A DNA stretch of 7,939 nt from an uncultured Eggerthellaceae bacterium (GCA_910577495.1 CAJTML010000077.1:1-7939), one strand, 5' to 3'; positions 1 through 7,328 are shown, counted from the stretch's first letter. The notes: generated by a model from the sequence alone, not told the origin. Numbers and translations: made by a program.

Positions 1-337
1 CCACCGCAAAGACTTCGATCTGTATTTGACCGTTGATCATCCCGATGACACGTGGGATGGTGAAGTAGGCCTGGTCACCAAGCCGTTTGAGCATCTGGAG
101 CTGGACGCGCGACACACCTATGGTGCGGTGTGCGGACCTCCGGTTATGTATCGATTTGTCATTGATGAGATGCGCAAAAAGGGTATTGAATACGACCATA
201 TTTACTGCAGCTTTGAGCGTCATATGAAGTGTGGCATGGGCAAATGCGGCCATTGTCAAATTGGGCATCAGTACGTCTGCATTGACGGCCCGGTCTTTAA
301 TTATTGGGAAGCGAAAAACATTCAGGGGTCGATGTAA
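1..337 (+). CDS. [NiFe]-hydrogenase/sulfhydrogenase FAD/NAD(P)-binding (gamma-type) subunit, C-terminal part
   Basis: This is the 3' end of a gene that begins before the window; the frame is open from base 2 to the TAA at 335-337. It would be the flavoprotein subunit that exchanges electrons between NAD(P) and the Fe-S chain of a cytosolic hydrogenase. Seen: the pyridine-nucleotide-binding signature VCGPPVM (bases 128-148), followed by the C-terminal [2Fe-2S] motif MKCGMGKCGHC with cysteine codons at 230, 245, 254 and 278. This arrangement is shared with PyrK, the electron-transfer subunit of dihydroorotate dehydrogenase B, and with sulfhydrogenase gamma subunits (HydG of Pyrococcus). The hydrogenase small and large subunits follow directly, with one base between this stop and the next start, which favours the hydrogenase role over PyrK. 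The N-terminal FAD domain lies outside the window. Confidence 0.88.
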   Translation, partial: HRKDFDLYLTVDHPDDTWDGEVGLVTKPFEHLELDARHTYGAVCGPPVMYRFVIDEMRKKGIEYDHIYCSFERHMKCGMGKCGHCQIGHQYVCIDGPVFNYWEAKNIQGSM

Positions 338-338
338 T

Positions 339-1148
339 ATGTCAGAGACCTATCCGCAAGGCCGTCGCTTAAACGGCAAAGGTGTGAGAGATCGCAATCG
401 TCCGGTGCGTGTGGTGGTAGCAAGTTTCGCCAGCTGCTTTGGCTGTCAGCTGCAGATCACCAATATGGAGCAACACCTCATGGACGTGCTTGGTCAGATT
501 GATTTGAGCTACTGGCAGCTCACCTCAAGTGAGCCCATGCCTGAATCGTTTGACGTTGCGGTCATTGAAGGCGCGGTTACCACCGAAGAGGCTGAAAAAC
601 AGCTTCGTGAACTGCGCGAACGAGCAAAAGCGCTCATTGCCATTGGAGCGTGTGCCACCACAGGAGGTATTCCGGGTATGGCTGCAAAGGGCTTCTATGA
701 GCATCCAGGCGCAGTCTATGAGCACGTTCCGCAAGCATGTGGAGCTATGATTTCGCCCCGCCCGCTTTCAGCCATTGTGGATGTTGATTTTGAGGTGCGC
801 TGCTGTCCGGTAGATCCGTATGACTTTACGATCATGCTGCAGCGCGCGCTCTATGGCTCAAATAAGCTGGCAACCACGCGTATGCTCTGCAGTGACTGTA
901 AGCGCAATGAGACCTCGTGTTTCTTTGGCGAAGGCCAGCTGTGCATGGGGTTGGTGACCAGTGCAGGTTGCGGTGCGCGCTGCGTTAACTTAGGACGTCC
1001 GTGTCAGGGATGTGCCGGTATTTCGCCGCACGCCAACCTTGCTTCAGCGCGTACTTCGTGCGAGCGATACGGCGTATCGGTGTCTGATTTTGATGAGAAG
1101 CTTGAGTTGTTTAACCAGACCAACCAAGCAATGCATGAAGCAGAGTAA
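339..1148 (+). CDS. [NiFe]-hydrogenase small subunit (sulfhydrogenase delta-type, Fe-S)
   Basis: A 269-residue protein that should carry the electron-relay [4Fe-4S] clusters of a group 3 [NiFe]-hydrogenase, between the NiFe site of the large subunit and the flavoprotein. Seen: the proximal-cluster motif SCFGC (C33, C36), a GAC motif at C105, and RCCPVDP (C155/C156) where the family usually has GCP. Two further cysteine groups follow: C184, C187, C194, C202, then C211, C215, C222, C225 in a CGARCVNLGRPCQGC pattern typical of group 3 small subunits. There is no twin-arginine signal and no membrane segment, so it is cytosolic. ATG at 339 is chosen because it lies one base after the upstream stop and has AGGGG at 324-328. 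An in-frame ATG at 231 would run through the upstream coding region and is rejected. Known families of similar layout include HydD and MvhG; the neighbours favour the HydD type. Confidence 0.9.
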   Translation: MSETYPQGRRLNGKGVRDRNRPVRVVVASFASCFGCQLQITNMEQHLMDVLGQIDLSYWQLTSSEPMPESFDVAVIEGAVTTEEAEKQLRELRERAKALIAIGACATTGGIPGMAAKGFYEHPGAVYEHVPQACGAMISPRPLSAIVDVDFEVRCCPVDPYDFTIMLQRALYGSNKLATTRMLCSDCKRNETSCFFGEGQLCMGLVTSAGCGARCVNLGRPCQGCAGISPHANLASARTSCERYGVSVSDFDEKLELFNQTNQAMHEAE

Positions 1149-1160
1149 GGGAGAAACCTT

Positions 1161-2453
1161 ATGGCAAAGACGGCTATTTCCGTAGATCATATCGCGCGTG
1201 TCGAGGGACACGGAAACGTGCATGTGGTCATTGAGGATGGCGAAGTCAAGACCGTTGAGATGAACGTTGTAGAACCGGCGCGCTTATTTGAGAGTATGGT
1301 AAAAGGGCGCAGTTTTGATGACGTTCCCTATATTGCCTCGCGTATCTGTGGCATTTGCTCATCTTCGCACGTTGTGACGGATTTGCTGGCCATTGAACAG
1401 GCGTTTGGCGTTGAGGTAACTGATCGCACGAGTGCACTGCGTGAGTTGCTGGTCTACGGTTCGTATTTGCAAAATCACGCAACGCATCTGTTTGTCTTTG
1501 CTGCACCGGATTTCTTGGGAACCTCAAGCATTTTCCCGCTTTCAGAAACTGACCCTGACCTGTTTGAAAAGGCGCTCAGTATTAAAGCGCTTGGAAATGA
1601 GCTGTGCACGCGCGTTGGTGGGCGAAGCGTTCATCCCATTACTGCGGTGGTGGGCGGTTTTACCTCTGAAATTAGCGCTGCTGACTACCTGATGTTGGCG
1701 AACAAGCTTGAGGCTGCATTGCCCTTCGCCCTGCAAACGGTTGACTTGTTTAGAACCTTTCGCTGTCCGGAGCTGCAAACGGCAGGGGACATGTTGGCGA
1801 TGGTACAAGATGGCGTCTATCCGGTGTGCACCTCGCGCAATGCATCGTTTGTACGATCGGGTCAGGTCTTTGATGCACAAGAAGTCAATGAGGCAATTGA
1901 GGAATACGAAGTGCCGCATTCAGCAGCGCTTTTGGCGCGCGTTCGTGACACGGGATCCGCTTTCTTTACCGGTGCTTTGGCGCGCATTAACGCATCATGG
2001 GATAACTTGTCTAAGGATGCTCGCGTGGCGGCTGCAAAGGCAGGTCTTCGCCCGCCTGAGTACAACACCTTTACCAACAACGTTGCACAAGCAGTTGAGA
2101 TTGTAGACGTGCTGATTCGCTGTTCTGCACTGTGTCGAAAGCTTGCAGAGCCAGATGCTTTTGAGGGGAGCTCAACGCCGGTGCCAGTGCAGGTACGTGC
2201 AGGTCGCGGTGTGGGCTATACCGAGGCACCGCGTGGTGCGCTCTTCCACGATCTGACGTTTGACGATGAGGGTCGCGTGCTGAAAGCTTCCATTATTACG
2301 CCAACGTCGCTCAATGTTGCAAATCTGGAAGCGGACATGCGCATCTTGGCCGAGCAGTTGGTGGCAGATAATTTTGACGAAGCCACCATTCGCCTTGAGA
2401 TTGAAAAATTGGTGCGCGCATACGATCCGTGTTTGTCATGTAGCGTGCATTAA
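1161..2453 (+). CDS. [NiFe]-hydrogenase large subunit (sulfhydrogenase alpha-type), catalytic
   Basis: A 430-residue catalytic subunit carrying the NiFe active site for reversible H2 oxidation. Seen: HIARVEGHGN near the N-terminus (residues 10-19), the first metal-ligand motif RICGICSSSH with C63 and C66, the conserved GRGVGYTEAPRG segment, and the C-terminal ligand motif DPCLSCSVH with C424 and C427. The length is close to group 3b alpha subunits. Many large subunits carry a short peptide after the final His that a dedicated endopeptidase removes once nickel is inserted. Here the stop codon follows that His directly, so no peptide exists. The start is ATG at 1161 with AAGGGAG at 1147-1153, 12 bases after the small-subunit stop, in the same operon. 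Group 3b NAD(P)-linked hydrogenase/sulfhydrogenase is the best call; the exact subgroup needs a phylogeny. Confidence 0.93.
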   Translation: MAKTAISVDHIARVEGHGNVHVVIEDGEVKTVEMNVVEPARLFESMVKGRSFDDVPYIASRICGICSSSHVVTDLLAIEQAFGVEVTDRTSALRELLVYGSYLQNHATHLFVFAAPDFLGTSSIFPLSETDPDLFEKALSIKALGNELCTRVGGRSVHPITAVVGGFTSEISAADYLMLANKLEAALPFALQTVDLFRTFRCPELQTAGDMLAMVQDGVYPVCTSRNASFVRSGQVFDAQEVNEAIEEYEVPHSAALLARVRDTGSAFFTGALARINASWDNLSKDARVAAAKAGLRPPEYNTFTNNVAQAVEIVDVLIRCSALCRKLAEPDAFEGSSTPVPVQVRAGRGVGYTEAPRGALFHDLTFDDEGRVLKASIITPTSLNVANLEADMRILAEQLVADNFDEATIRLEIEKLVRAYDPCLSCSVH

Positions 2454-2519
2454 GGTGGGGAAGTGACGCAGGGTTTGTAGAAGTTTTGTAACCTTTCTTA
2501 ACTTTGACAAATCTAGTGA

Positions 2520-2546
2520 TGGTGACCAGATGAATTTCCGTTACCA
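2520..2546. repeat. Imperfect inverted repeat upstream of the mreB promoter
   Basis: TGGTGAC (2520-2526) can pair with GTTACCA (2540-2546) over seven positions, including one G-T pair, around a 13-base centre. It is followed by an A run, not a T run, so it does not look like an intrinsic terminator for the hydrogenase operon. It ends 18 bases before the extended -10 element, where a transcription factor could bind. An operator role is only a guess; chance is possible in a short stretch. Confidence 0.25.
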
Positions 2547-2564
2547 AAAAGGGCTTTATCCTGC

Positions 2565-2573
2565 TGCTATGAT
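2565..2573 (+). promoter_or_regulatory. Extended -10 promoter for mreB operon
   Basis: TGCTATGAT fits the extended -10 pattern TGnTATAAT with one mismatch in the hexamer. No good -35 hexamer lies 16-18 bases upstream (the bases there are A-rich), which is tolerated by extended -10 promoters. Transcription would start near 2580 and give a leader of about 45 bases before mreB. The surrounding intergenic stretch is clearly richer in A and T than the flanking genes. Confidence 0.55.
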
Positions 2574-2598
2574 AGAATTTCAAAGCTAAGGTGAAAAT

Positions 2599-2619
2599 AT
2601 GAGTGACACAAGGGGTTAG
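2599..2619 (+). CDS. Possible six-codon leader mini-ORF before mreB
   Basis: ATG at 2599 opens a frame encoding MSDTRG and ends at TAG 2617-2619, five bases before the mreB ATG. It has its own Shine-Dalgarno-like AAGGTGA at 2588-2594. Its codons AGG and GGT form most of the AAGGGG (2610-2615) that serves mreB, so ribosomes on the mini-ORF would cover and then free the mreB binding site. It could couple or throttle mreB translation. It may also be chance; nothing but layout supports it. Confidence 0.3.
   Translation: MSDTRG
2610..2615 (+). promoter_or_regulatory. Ribosome binding site of mreB
   Basis: AAGGGG lies nine bases before the ATG at 2625 and fixes that start. It is embedded in the mini-ORF that begins at 2599. 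Confidence 0.6.
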
Positions 2620-2624
2620 CCTGT

Positions 2625-3680
2625 ATGTCCTTTTTAGATATATTTTCGGGGCTGACTGGCCAGCGATCTGCGGACATGGCCATTGACCTCGGCACTGCAA
2701 ATACATTGGTTGCTATTCCTGGTGAAGGTATCGTCGTAAACGAGCCTTCCGTAGTTGCTATTGAGAAAAACACGCATCGCGTTTTGGCTGTTGGTCATGA
2801 GGCAAAAAACATGATCAACCACACGCCAGAAGCGTTCTCAGCAGAGCATCCGCTCCACGATGGCGTAGTTGCTGATTATGACGTCACCGAGGCTATGATC
2901 TCGGCTTTTATCAATCGTGCTGCTCCGAGAAAGTATCCTTGGCAGGCGAAACCTCGTATTGTTATTTGTATTCCCTGCGGCGCAACTTCGGTTGAAAAGC
3001 GTGCGGTGTTTGAGGCTGCAGTACAGGCTGGCGCGCGCCAGGCGTACCTGATTGAAGAGCCGATGGCTGCCGCCATGGGTGCTGATTTGCCAGTTACGGA
3101 GCCTACCGGTTCTATGGTTGTTGATATCGGCGGTGGTACCACTGAGGTTGCCGTTATTTCTTTGGGTGGCATCGTGACGTCGTCATCGCTTCGTTTGGCA
3201 GGTAATCGCATGGACGAAGCAATTGCTATGCATTTGCGTGACCTGTTGGGTATCAAGATTGGTGAGCGTACCGCTGAGATCATCAAGATCAAAATCGGTT
3301 CCATTCTGCCGTTTGAGGATGGCCGTGAGCGTGACATGATTATCTCAGGTCAGGACGTGATTACCGAGCAGCCAAAAGAAGTTACCATCCAATCAGAAGA
3401 CGTGCGTGCGGCATTGGTTGCACCATGTGAAGAGATGGTGCTTCACATCAAAGAAACGTTTAAGAAGACAAATCCTGACCTTGCTTCCGACATCATTCAA
3501 AACGGTATCTTGCTTACGGGTGGCGGCGGCCTTCTTTCAGGATTGGATCGCTATTTGACTGACAAACTTGAGATTCCGGTGTGGACCAGTGAGACAGCGC
3601 TTACCAACGTTGTTATGGGCTGCCTGAAGGTGCTTGAGACACCCACCGCCCTCAAGCAGACGCTCATGCGCTCCAAATAG
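2625..3680 (+). CDS. mreB: Rod shape-determining protein MreB
   Basis: A 351-residue actin-like ATPase that forms membrane-associated filaments directing lateral wall synthesis. Seen: phosphate-1 motif AIDLGTANTL (residues 19-28, D21), the segment RIVICIPCGATSVEKRAV (111-128), the connector LIEEPMAAAMGA with the catalytic-region glutamates E144/E145, phosphate-2 VVDIGGGTTEVAVI (165-178, D167), and the adenosine motif LTGGGGLLSGL (297-307). The length is normal for the family. The first ten residues (MSFLDIFSGL) are hydrophobic on alternating positions and could form the short amphipathic membrane anchor known in other MreB proteins; this is inference. It is the first gene of the mreBCD-PBP2-rodA cluster and appears to have its own promoter at 2565-2573. 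FtsA and DnaK share the fold but the length and the neighbours rule them out. Confidence 0.97.
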   Translation: MSFLDIFSGLTGQRSADMAIDLGTANTLVAIPGEGIVVNEPSVVAIEKNTHRVLAVGHEAKNMINHTPEAFSAEHPLHDGVVADYDVTEAMISAFINRAAPRKYPWQAKPRIVICIPCGATSVEKRAVFEAAVQAGARQAYLIEEPMAAAMGADLPVTEPTGSMVVDIGGGTTEVAVISLGGIVTSSSLRLAGNRMDEAIAMHLRDLLGIKIGERTAEIIKIKIGSILPFEDGRERDMIISGQDVITEQPKEVTIQSEDVRAALVAPCEEMVLHIKETFKKTNPDLASDIIQNGILLTGGGGLLSGLDRYLTDKLEIPVWTSETALTNVVMGCLKVLETPTALKQTLMRSK

Positions 3681-3700
3681 AGGATAAGCCGGAATTATAC

Positions 3701-4624
3701 ATGGCGCTTAATTTTCAACAATCAGGCTCGGTGTTTGTTCGCCGAGTCTTGCTCATTGTCTTTAGCGTTGCCTCCGTGGCAATGATGTTTCTCTATGCTC
3801 GTGAGGGTGAAGGCGGCTTGCTCCATGAAGCGCAAGCGGCGTTTTCGGGCGTGACAGCTCCTTTGGAGTACGCTGGAGCTGTGGTAAGCAGTACCACTGA
3901 AAACGCAGCTGATGGTGTTGAGAACATGACAGCCACCGATGAGACGCTCAACGGCCTTCGCGAATACAACGCTGAGCTGGTAGAACAGTATGCCAAGCTG
4001 GAAGAGTATGCGCAGGAAAATGAGCGCCTTCGCCAACTGCTTGATCTGAAAGACACCTACAAGCTTGAAGGAGTGGGTGCGCGCGTGATTGGCCGCAGTT
4101 CACAGGCGTGGTCGCAGACAATCACCCTTGATAAGGGCGAAGCTGATGGCGTGGACACGGGGCTGACGGTCATGGGCGCATCGGGTGTAGTTGGGCAAGT
4201 GATTTCTACGACGCAAAACACCTCAGTGGTGCGTTTGCTGACCGATCCGCAATCAGGCGCTGCTGCCATGGTGCAGTCAACGCGTGCTGAAGGAATTGTG
4301 CGCGGTTCCTTGGAAGGGCTGCTTTACTTGGAGGGACTTCCTAGTGACGCTGAGGTAAATCCCGGAGATGTGGTTTTGACGTCTGGTCTGGGTGGAAGCT
4401 ATGCAAAAGGTCTGCTCATTGGCACCATCGTCACCATTGATGAGCGCTCAGGACACGCCACGCGTCGTGCGGTAGTGAGCGCAAATGGCGAAGTTCAGTC
4501 TCTTGAAGAAGTACTCGTGGTGTTCTCGGCTGATTCGCCTATGGTGCAAGATGATGCCGATGATAGTGATACTGCAAGCGATGATACCAGTGCTGATACG
4601 GCTGCAACGGAGGGGGCGTCATGA
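3701..4624 (+). CDS. mreC: Rod shape-determining protein MreC
   Basis: A 307-residue bitopic membrane protein that activates the PBP2-RodA synthase from outside the membrane. Seen: a short N-terminus with R14/R15, one transmembrane helix at about residues 15-33, a heptad-like coiled coil at about 81-117 rich in Leu, Glu and Tyr, and the MreC beta-domain from about 123 to 275, including the segment SGVVGQV (161-167) and the late GDVVLTSGLGG segment (222-232). After the domain comes an acidic tail (residues 284-307) rich in Asp, Ser, Thr and Ala, which is not part of the conserved fold. ATG at 3701 has only modest ribosome-binding matches (GGA at 3691-3693, AGAGGA at 3679-3684) and lies 20 bases after mreB. 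Its stop overlaps the mreD start by four bases. Confidence 0.95.
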   Translation: MALNFQQSGSVFVRRVLLIVFSVASVAMMFLYAREGEGGLLHEAQAAFSGVTAPLEYAGAVVSSTTENAADGVENMTATDETLNGLREYNAELVEQYAKLEEYAQENERLRQLLDLKDTYKLEGVGARVIGRSSQAWSQTITLDKGEADGVDTGLTVMGASGVVGQVISTTQNTSVVRLLTDPQSGAAAMVQSTRAEGIVRGSLEGLLYLEGLPSDAEVNPGDVVLTSGLGGSYAKGLLIGTIVTIDERSGHATRRAVVSANGEVQSLEEVLVVFSADSPMVQDDADDSDTASDDTSADTAATEGAS

Positions 4625-5145
4625 CAAACGAACGCAGAACCCTCGTCGTAATTATCGGTGCGCTGCTTGCGGTCATCTTGCAAATTGTAGTGGCGCCTGC
4701 CATTACCGTGTTTTCGGCTCAGCCCAATTTTATGTTGGCATATGTGCTTACGGTTTCAATTGTGTGTCCGCATCAAGCAGGGCCGGTGCTTCCCTTTGTG
4801 TTGGGGTTACTCTATGACCTGATGGGAACCGGACCGGTGGGAGCCATGGCGTTGCTTTTCACCTTGGCATCTTTTGGTGCTTCTCGGGTCTTTGTCGTTG
4901 TTGAAAATGATACGCTCTTTATGTCACTTGCCATCTTGGCGGGAATGCTTTTTGGCGTTGAAATGTGCTACGGGCTCATCCTTATGCTCATGCAACTGCC
5001 GGTAAGCTTGGCTGATGTCTTTTTGTATCGCGCGCTTCCGTGCGCGTTGTATGACTGCATAATAGGGTTGCTTATTATGCTCGTCATGATGCATGTGCTG
5101 GCTGGCCCCAAACAAGATCGCGAGATGCATATTTCTCAGTTGTGA
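4621..5145 (+). CDS. mreD: Rod shape-determining protein MreD
   Basis: A 174-residue polytopic membrane protein of the elongasome. It is mostly hydrophobic with five or six likely transmembrane helices (about 8-30, 36-50, 54-68, 72-93, 98-124 and 138-161) and a charged C-terminus. The segment GLLYDLMGTGPVGAMAL (62-78) fits the conserved G-x3-D...G-x2-G pattern of MreD. The ATG shares ATGA with the mreC stop, so translation is probably coupled. Sequence conservation in this family is low, and position between mreC and PBP2 is a large part of the evidence. In known systems MreD works with MreC to set the balance of PBP2-RodA activity. Confidence 0.92.
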   Translation: MTNERRTLVVIIGALLAVILQIVVAPAITVFSAQPNFMLAYVLTVSIVCPHQAGPVLPFVLGLLYDLMGTGPVGAMALLFTLASFGASRVFVVVENDTLFMSLAILAGMLFGVEMCYGLILMLMQLPVSLADVFLYRALPCALYDCIIGLLIMLVMMHVLAGPKQDREMHISQL

Positions 5146-5146
5146 T

Positions 5147-5152
5147 AGGAGG
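5147..5152 (+). promoter_or_regulatory. Strong ribosome binding site of PBP2
   Basis: A perfect AGGAGG eight bases before the ATG at 5161. It supports the long form of PBP2, which includes the extra N-terminal membrane helix, over any internal start. Confidence 0.8.
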
Positions 5153-5160
5153 CGTCTGCA

Positions 5161-7308
5161 ATGATTGGTGCTCTTATAGCCGCAGCACTTGCTTTCGTCG
5201 CTGCTCTCATAATAATCGTGGTCTTTTTTGCGGTTCGCTCGAAGCACACCTCTGAGCAGGTGGGTTCCAAAAAGCCCATTAATGCCATTGATACGGTTGG
5301 GGTGAACTCATCACTTCCTGAGCATTCGCAATTAAGCGCAAAACCTTCTGTAACGGAAAACACGCCGCTTTCGCAATCAACTCCTGCAGGCAATTTGAAG
5401 TCGCGTTTCGCTGCTATGGGTGTATTGGTGGCTGCAATTTTTGGAACACTTTCAACCAAGCTCTGGAGTATGCAGGTCATGGAAGCCTCGGCATATGAGG
5501 CTGAATCGGAGGAGAATCGCTATACGACCGTCTTTAAGCCTGCACCGCGCGGACTCATTTTTGATGCTGACGGGGTGCCGCTTGTTGAGAATCGGGTGGC
5601 GCTGACAGTGTTGGCTGACCCGGATGTGGCTGACAATCGGACGGTGGTGCAACGTCTTTCTGCTTTGCTCGGCGTTCCGCATAACGTGATTCGCCAGCGC
5701 ATTCAGGATGCCTCATCAGGGGCGCAGTCGCAACGCGTTGTTGTGAGTGACGCGCGTATGCGAGACGTAGCTTTTATTGCAGAGCATGCTGATGCGTTTC
5801 CTGGGGTGACCCATGAAGAGCGAACGATTCGCGTGTATCCCTATGGCGCGCTTGCGGCTCACGTGCTGGGATATGCCAGCACGGTGACTGCTGAAGGTAT
5901 TGAGGCAGCGCGTGAGGGTAGAGCCCTTGAGCTGGGGGATGTTGTCGGGCAGGCTGGCGTAGAGCTTGCCTACGATGATCTGCTAGCTGGAGATCACGGA
6001 CAGCGTAAAGTCATGGCGGACGCTCAGGGCAACATTGTTCAGCTGATCAGTGAGACGCAGGCAACCAAAGGATCTGACATCTATCTGACTATTAAAGCGC
6101 CCGTCCAGTATGTCTGTGACACGGCGCTGGCGAAGCTGATTGCACCTGAAAACGCCACGCTGGGAACCGGCACGGGAACTGCGGGGGCGGCGGTTGTCAT
6201 GAATGCGAAGGATGGCGCGATACTTGCGATGGCAAGCTATCCGACGTATTCGCCCACCACGTTTGTTGGCGGTATCAACGAAAATATCTGGAGCATTTAT
6301 CGCGATGACGAGCATCATCCGATGGTAAATCGTGCTATTCAGGGTCTGTATCCGGCGGCGTCAACCTACAAGGCATTTACGGGTTTGGCGGCGCTTGAGT
6401 ATGGTTTTGCCGACACGTCACGTTCGTGGGATTGTACGGGCGAGTGGGATGGCTGGGATACCGGTGACATCCAAAAGTGCTGGAAGCATTCAGGACACGG
6501 GACGCTTGATTTCCGTGGCGGCATCGTGAATTCGTGTGACGTGGTGTTTTATGACATCGCCTATCACTTTTTCGAAAACCGCGGAAATGTGGGCGAAACC
6601 GCCATGCAAGACTACATCAAGCGGTATCGCTTCGGAGAGCTTACGGGTATTGAGCTTTCAGGCGAAGAGGCGGGGCTGGTGCCAACGCCTGAGTGGAAGG
6701 CTGAGTATTTTCGTGATTACCCCGAAGATGCCGCGTGGCGTGGCGGTGACTCAACAAACATGGTGATTGGCCAGGGCTATGTGTTGACGACCCCCTTGCA
6801 GGTGGCTTGTGCGTATGGCGCGCTTGCAACGGGTAATATCATGAAGCCGCATTTGCTCAAAGAAGTGCGAAATGACGCGGGGGATGTGGCATTGTCGTTT
6901 GAGCCTGAGATAGTTGCCACGCCTGATGTGAATGAGGCGCACTTAAGTATCGTGCGCGATGCACTGCATGGAGTTGCCACTGAAAACGCCGAGATTGCCA
7001 AAGAGTTTTCTGATCGAGGGATTGATCCGTCGCTGGTGGCTTGTAAAACCGGTACGGGTGAGGTTGCGGGCAAAGATGACTTTGCATGGTTCGCCTGTTA
7101 TTACCCCTACGACGACCCGCAGTATGTGATTTCGTGCTTGGTCGAAGAGGGTGGTGGCGGATCTTCTACGGGCGCCCCGCTTGGTGCTGAGCTTTTGGCG
7201 GCCACGATTGCAGCCGAGGATGGCTCGCTGACTACGGTCAATGCGGTGCCTGGCTATACGGGTCGCTGGATTCCTTATGTTGGCGAAGATTCCGGACGTA
7301 CTGACTAA
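5161..7308 (+). CDS. mrdA: Penicillin-binding protein 2, elongasome transpeptidase, with extra N-terminal membrane helix
   Basis: A 715-residue class B PBP that cross-links new peptidoglycan in the lateral wall with RodA. Seen: two hydrophobic helices (about 4-25 and 84-106) separated by a polar linker of about 55 residues. The pedestal/dimerisation domain starts at PRGLIFD (129-135), with ENR at 118-120 and GDVVGQAGVELAYDDLL (259-275). The transpeptidase domain has STYK (catalytic S401, K404), SCD (458-460) in place of SxN, KTG (629-631), and GQGYVLTTPLQ (537-547). C425 and C440 flank a Trp-rich stretch before HSGHG; such cysteines recur in PBP2 relatives and could form a disulphide or bind metal (inference). 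SCD is common in PBP2, so the enzyme looks active. Basic residues after helix 1 suggest the linker is cytoplasmic and the N-terminus is outside. Gap to mreD is 15 bases. Confidence 0.94.
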   Translation: MIGALIAAALAFVAALIIIVVFFAVRSKHTSEQVGSKKPINAIDTVGVNSSLPEHSQLSAKPSVTENTPLSQSTPAGNLKSRFAAMGVLVAAIFGTLSTKLWSMQVMEASAYEAESEENRYTTVFKPAPRGLIFDADGVPLVENRVALTVLADPDVADNRTVVQRLSALLGVPHNVIRQRIQDASSGAQSQRVVVSDARMRDVAFIAEHADAFPGVTHEERTIRVYPYGALAAHVLGYASTVTAEGIEAAREGRALELGDVVGQAGVELAYDDLLAGDHGQRKVMADAQGNIVQLISETQATKGSDIYLTIKAPVQYVCDTALAKLIAPENATLGTGTGTAGAAVVMNAKDGAILAMASYPTYSPTTFVGGINENIWSIYRDDEHHPMVNRAIQGLYPAASTYKAFTGLAALEYGFADTSRSWDCTGEWDGWDTGDIQKCWKHSGHGTLDFRGGIVNSCDVVFYDIAYHFFENRGNVGETAMQDYIKRYRFGELTGIELSGEEAGLVPTPEWKAEYFRDYPEDAAWRGGDSTNMVIGQGYVLTTPLQVACAYGALATGNIMKPHLLKEVRNDAGDVALSFEPEIVATPDVNEAHLSIVRDALHGVATENAEIAKEFSDRGIDPSLVACKTGTGEVAGKDDFAWFACYYPYDDPQYVISCLVEEGGGGSSTGAPLGAELLAATIAAEDGSLTTVNAVPGYTGRWIPYVGEDSGRTD

Positions 7309-7309
7309 A

Positions 7310-7328
7310 GTGTGCACTGCAGGCACAC
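7310..7328 (+). repeat. Intercistronic hairpin between PBP2 and rodA
   Basis: GTGTGC (7310-7315) pairs perfectly with GCACAC (7323-7328) around seven bases. A competing stem, CACTG (7315-7319) with CAGTG (7328-7332), overlaps it, so the two cannot form at once. No T run follows, so it is not an intrinsic terminator. It could slow ribosomes, protect mRNA ends or be chance. Confidence 0.35.

Noticed and set aside
231..338. Upstream in-frame ATG extension of the hydrogenase small subunit
   Set aside because: The extension would run through the [2Fe-2S] coding region of the upstream gene in another frame. The ATG at 339 gives the family's normal N-terminus.
2504..2509. Perfect TTGACA as a -35 box
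   Set aside because: No acceptable -10 hexamer lies 16-19 bases downstream (CAGATG, AGATGA, GATGAA), and the TATGAT at 2568 is 58 bases away.
2311..2706. Open frame on the - strand spanning the intergenic region
   Set aside because: It overlaps the C-terminus of the large subunit and the start of mreB, both certain genes. The product has no family resemblance.
2876..3337. 153-codon open frame on the - strand inside mreB
   Set aside because: It lies fully opposite the conserved ATP-binding motifs of MreB and has no recognisable domain.
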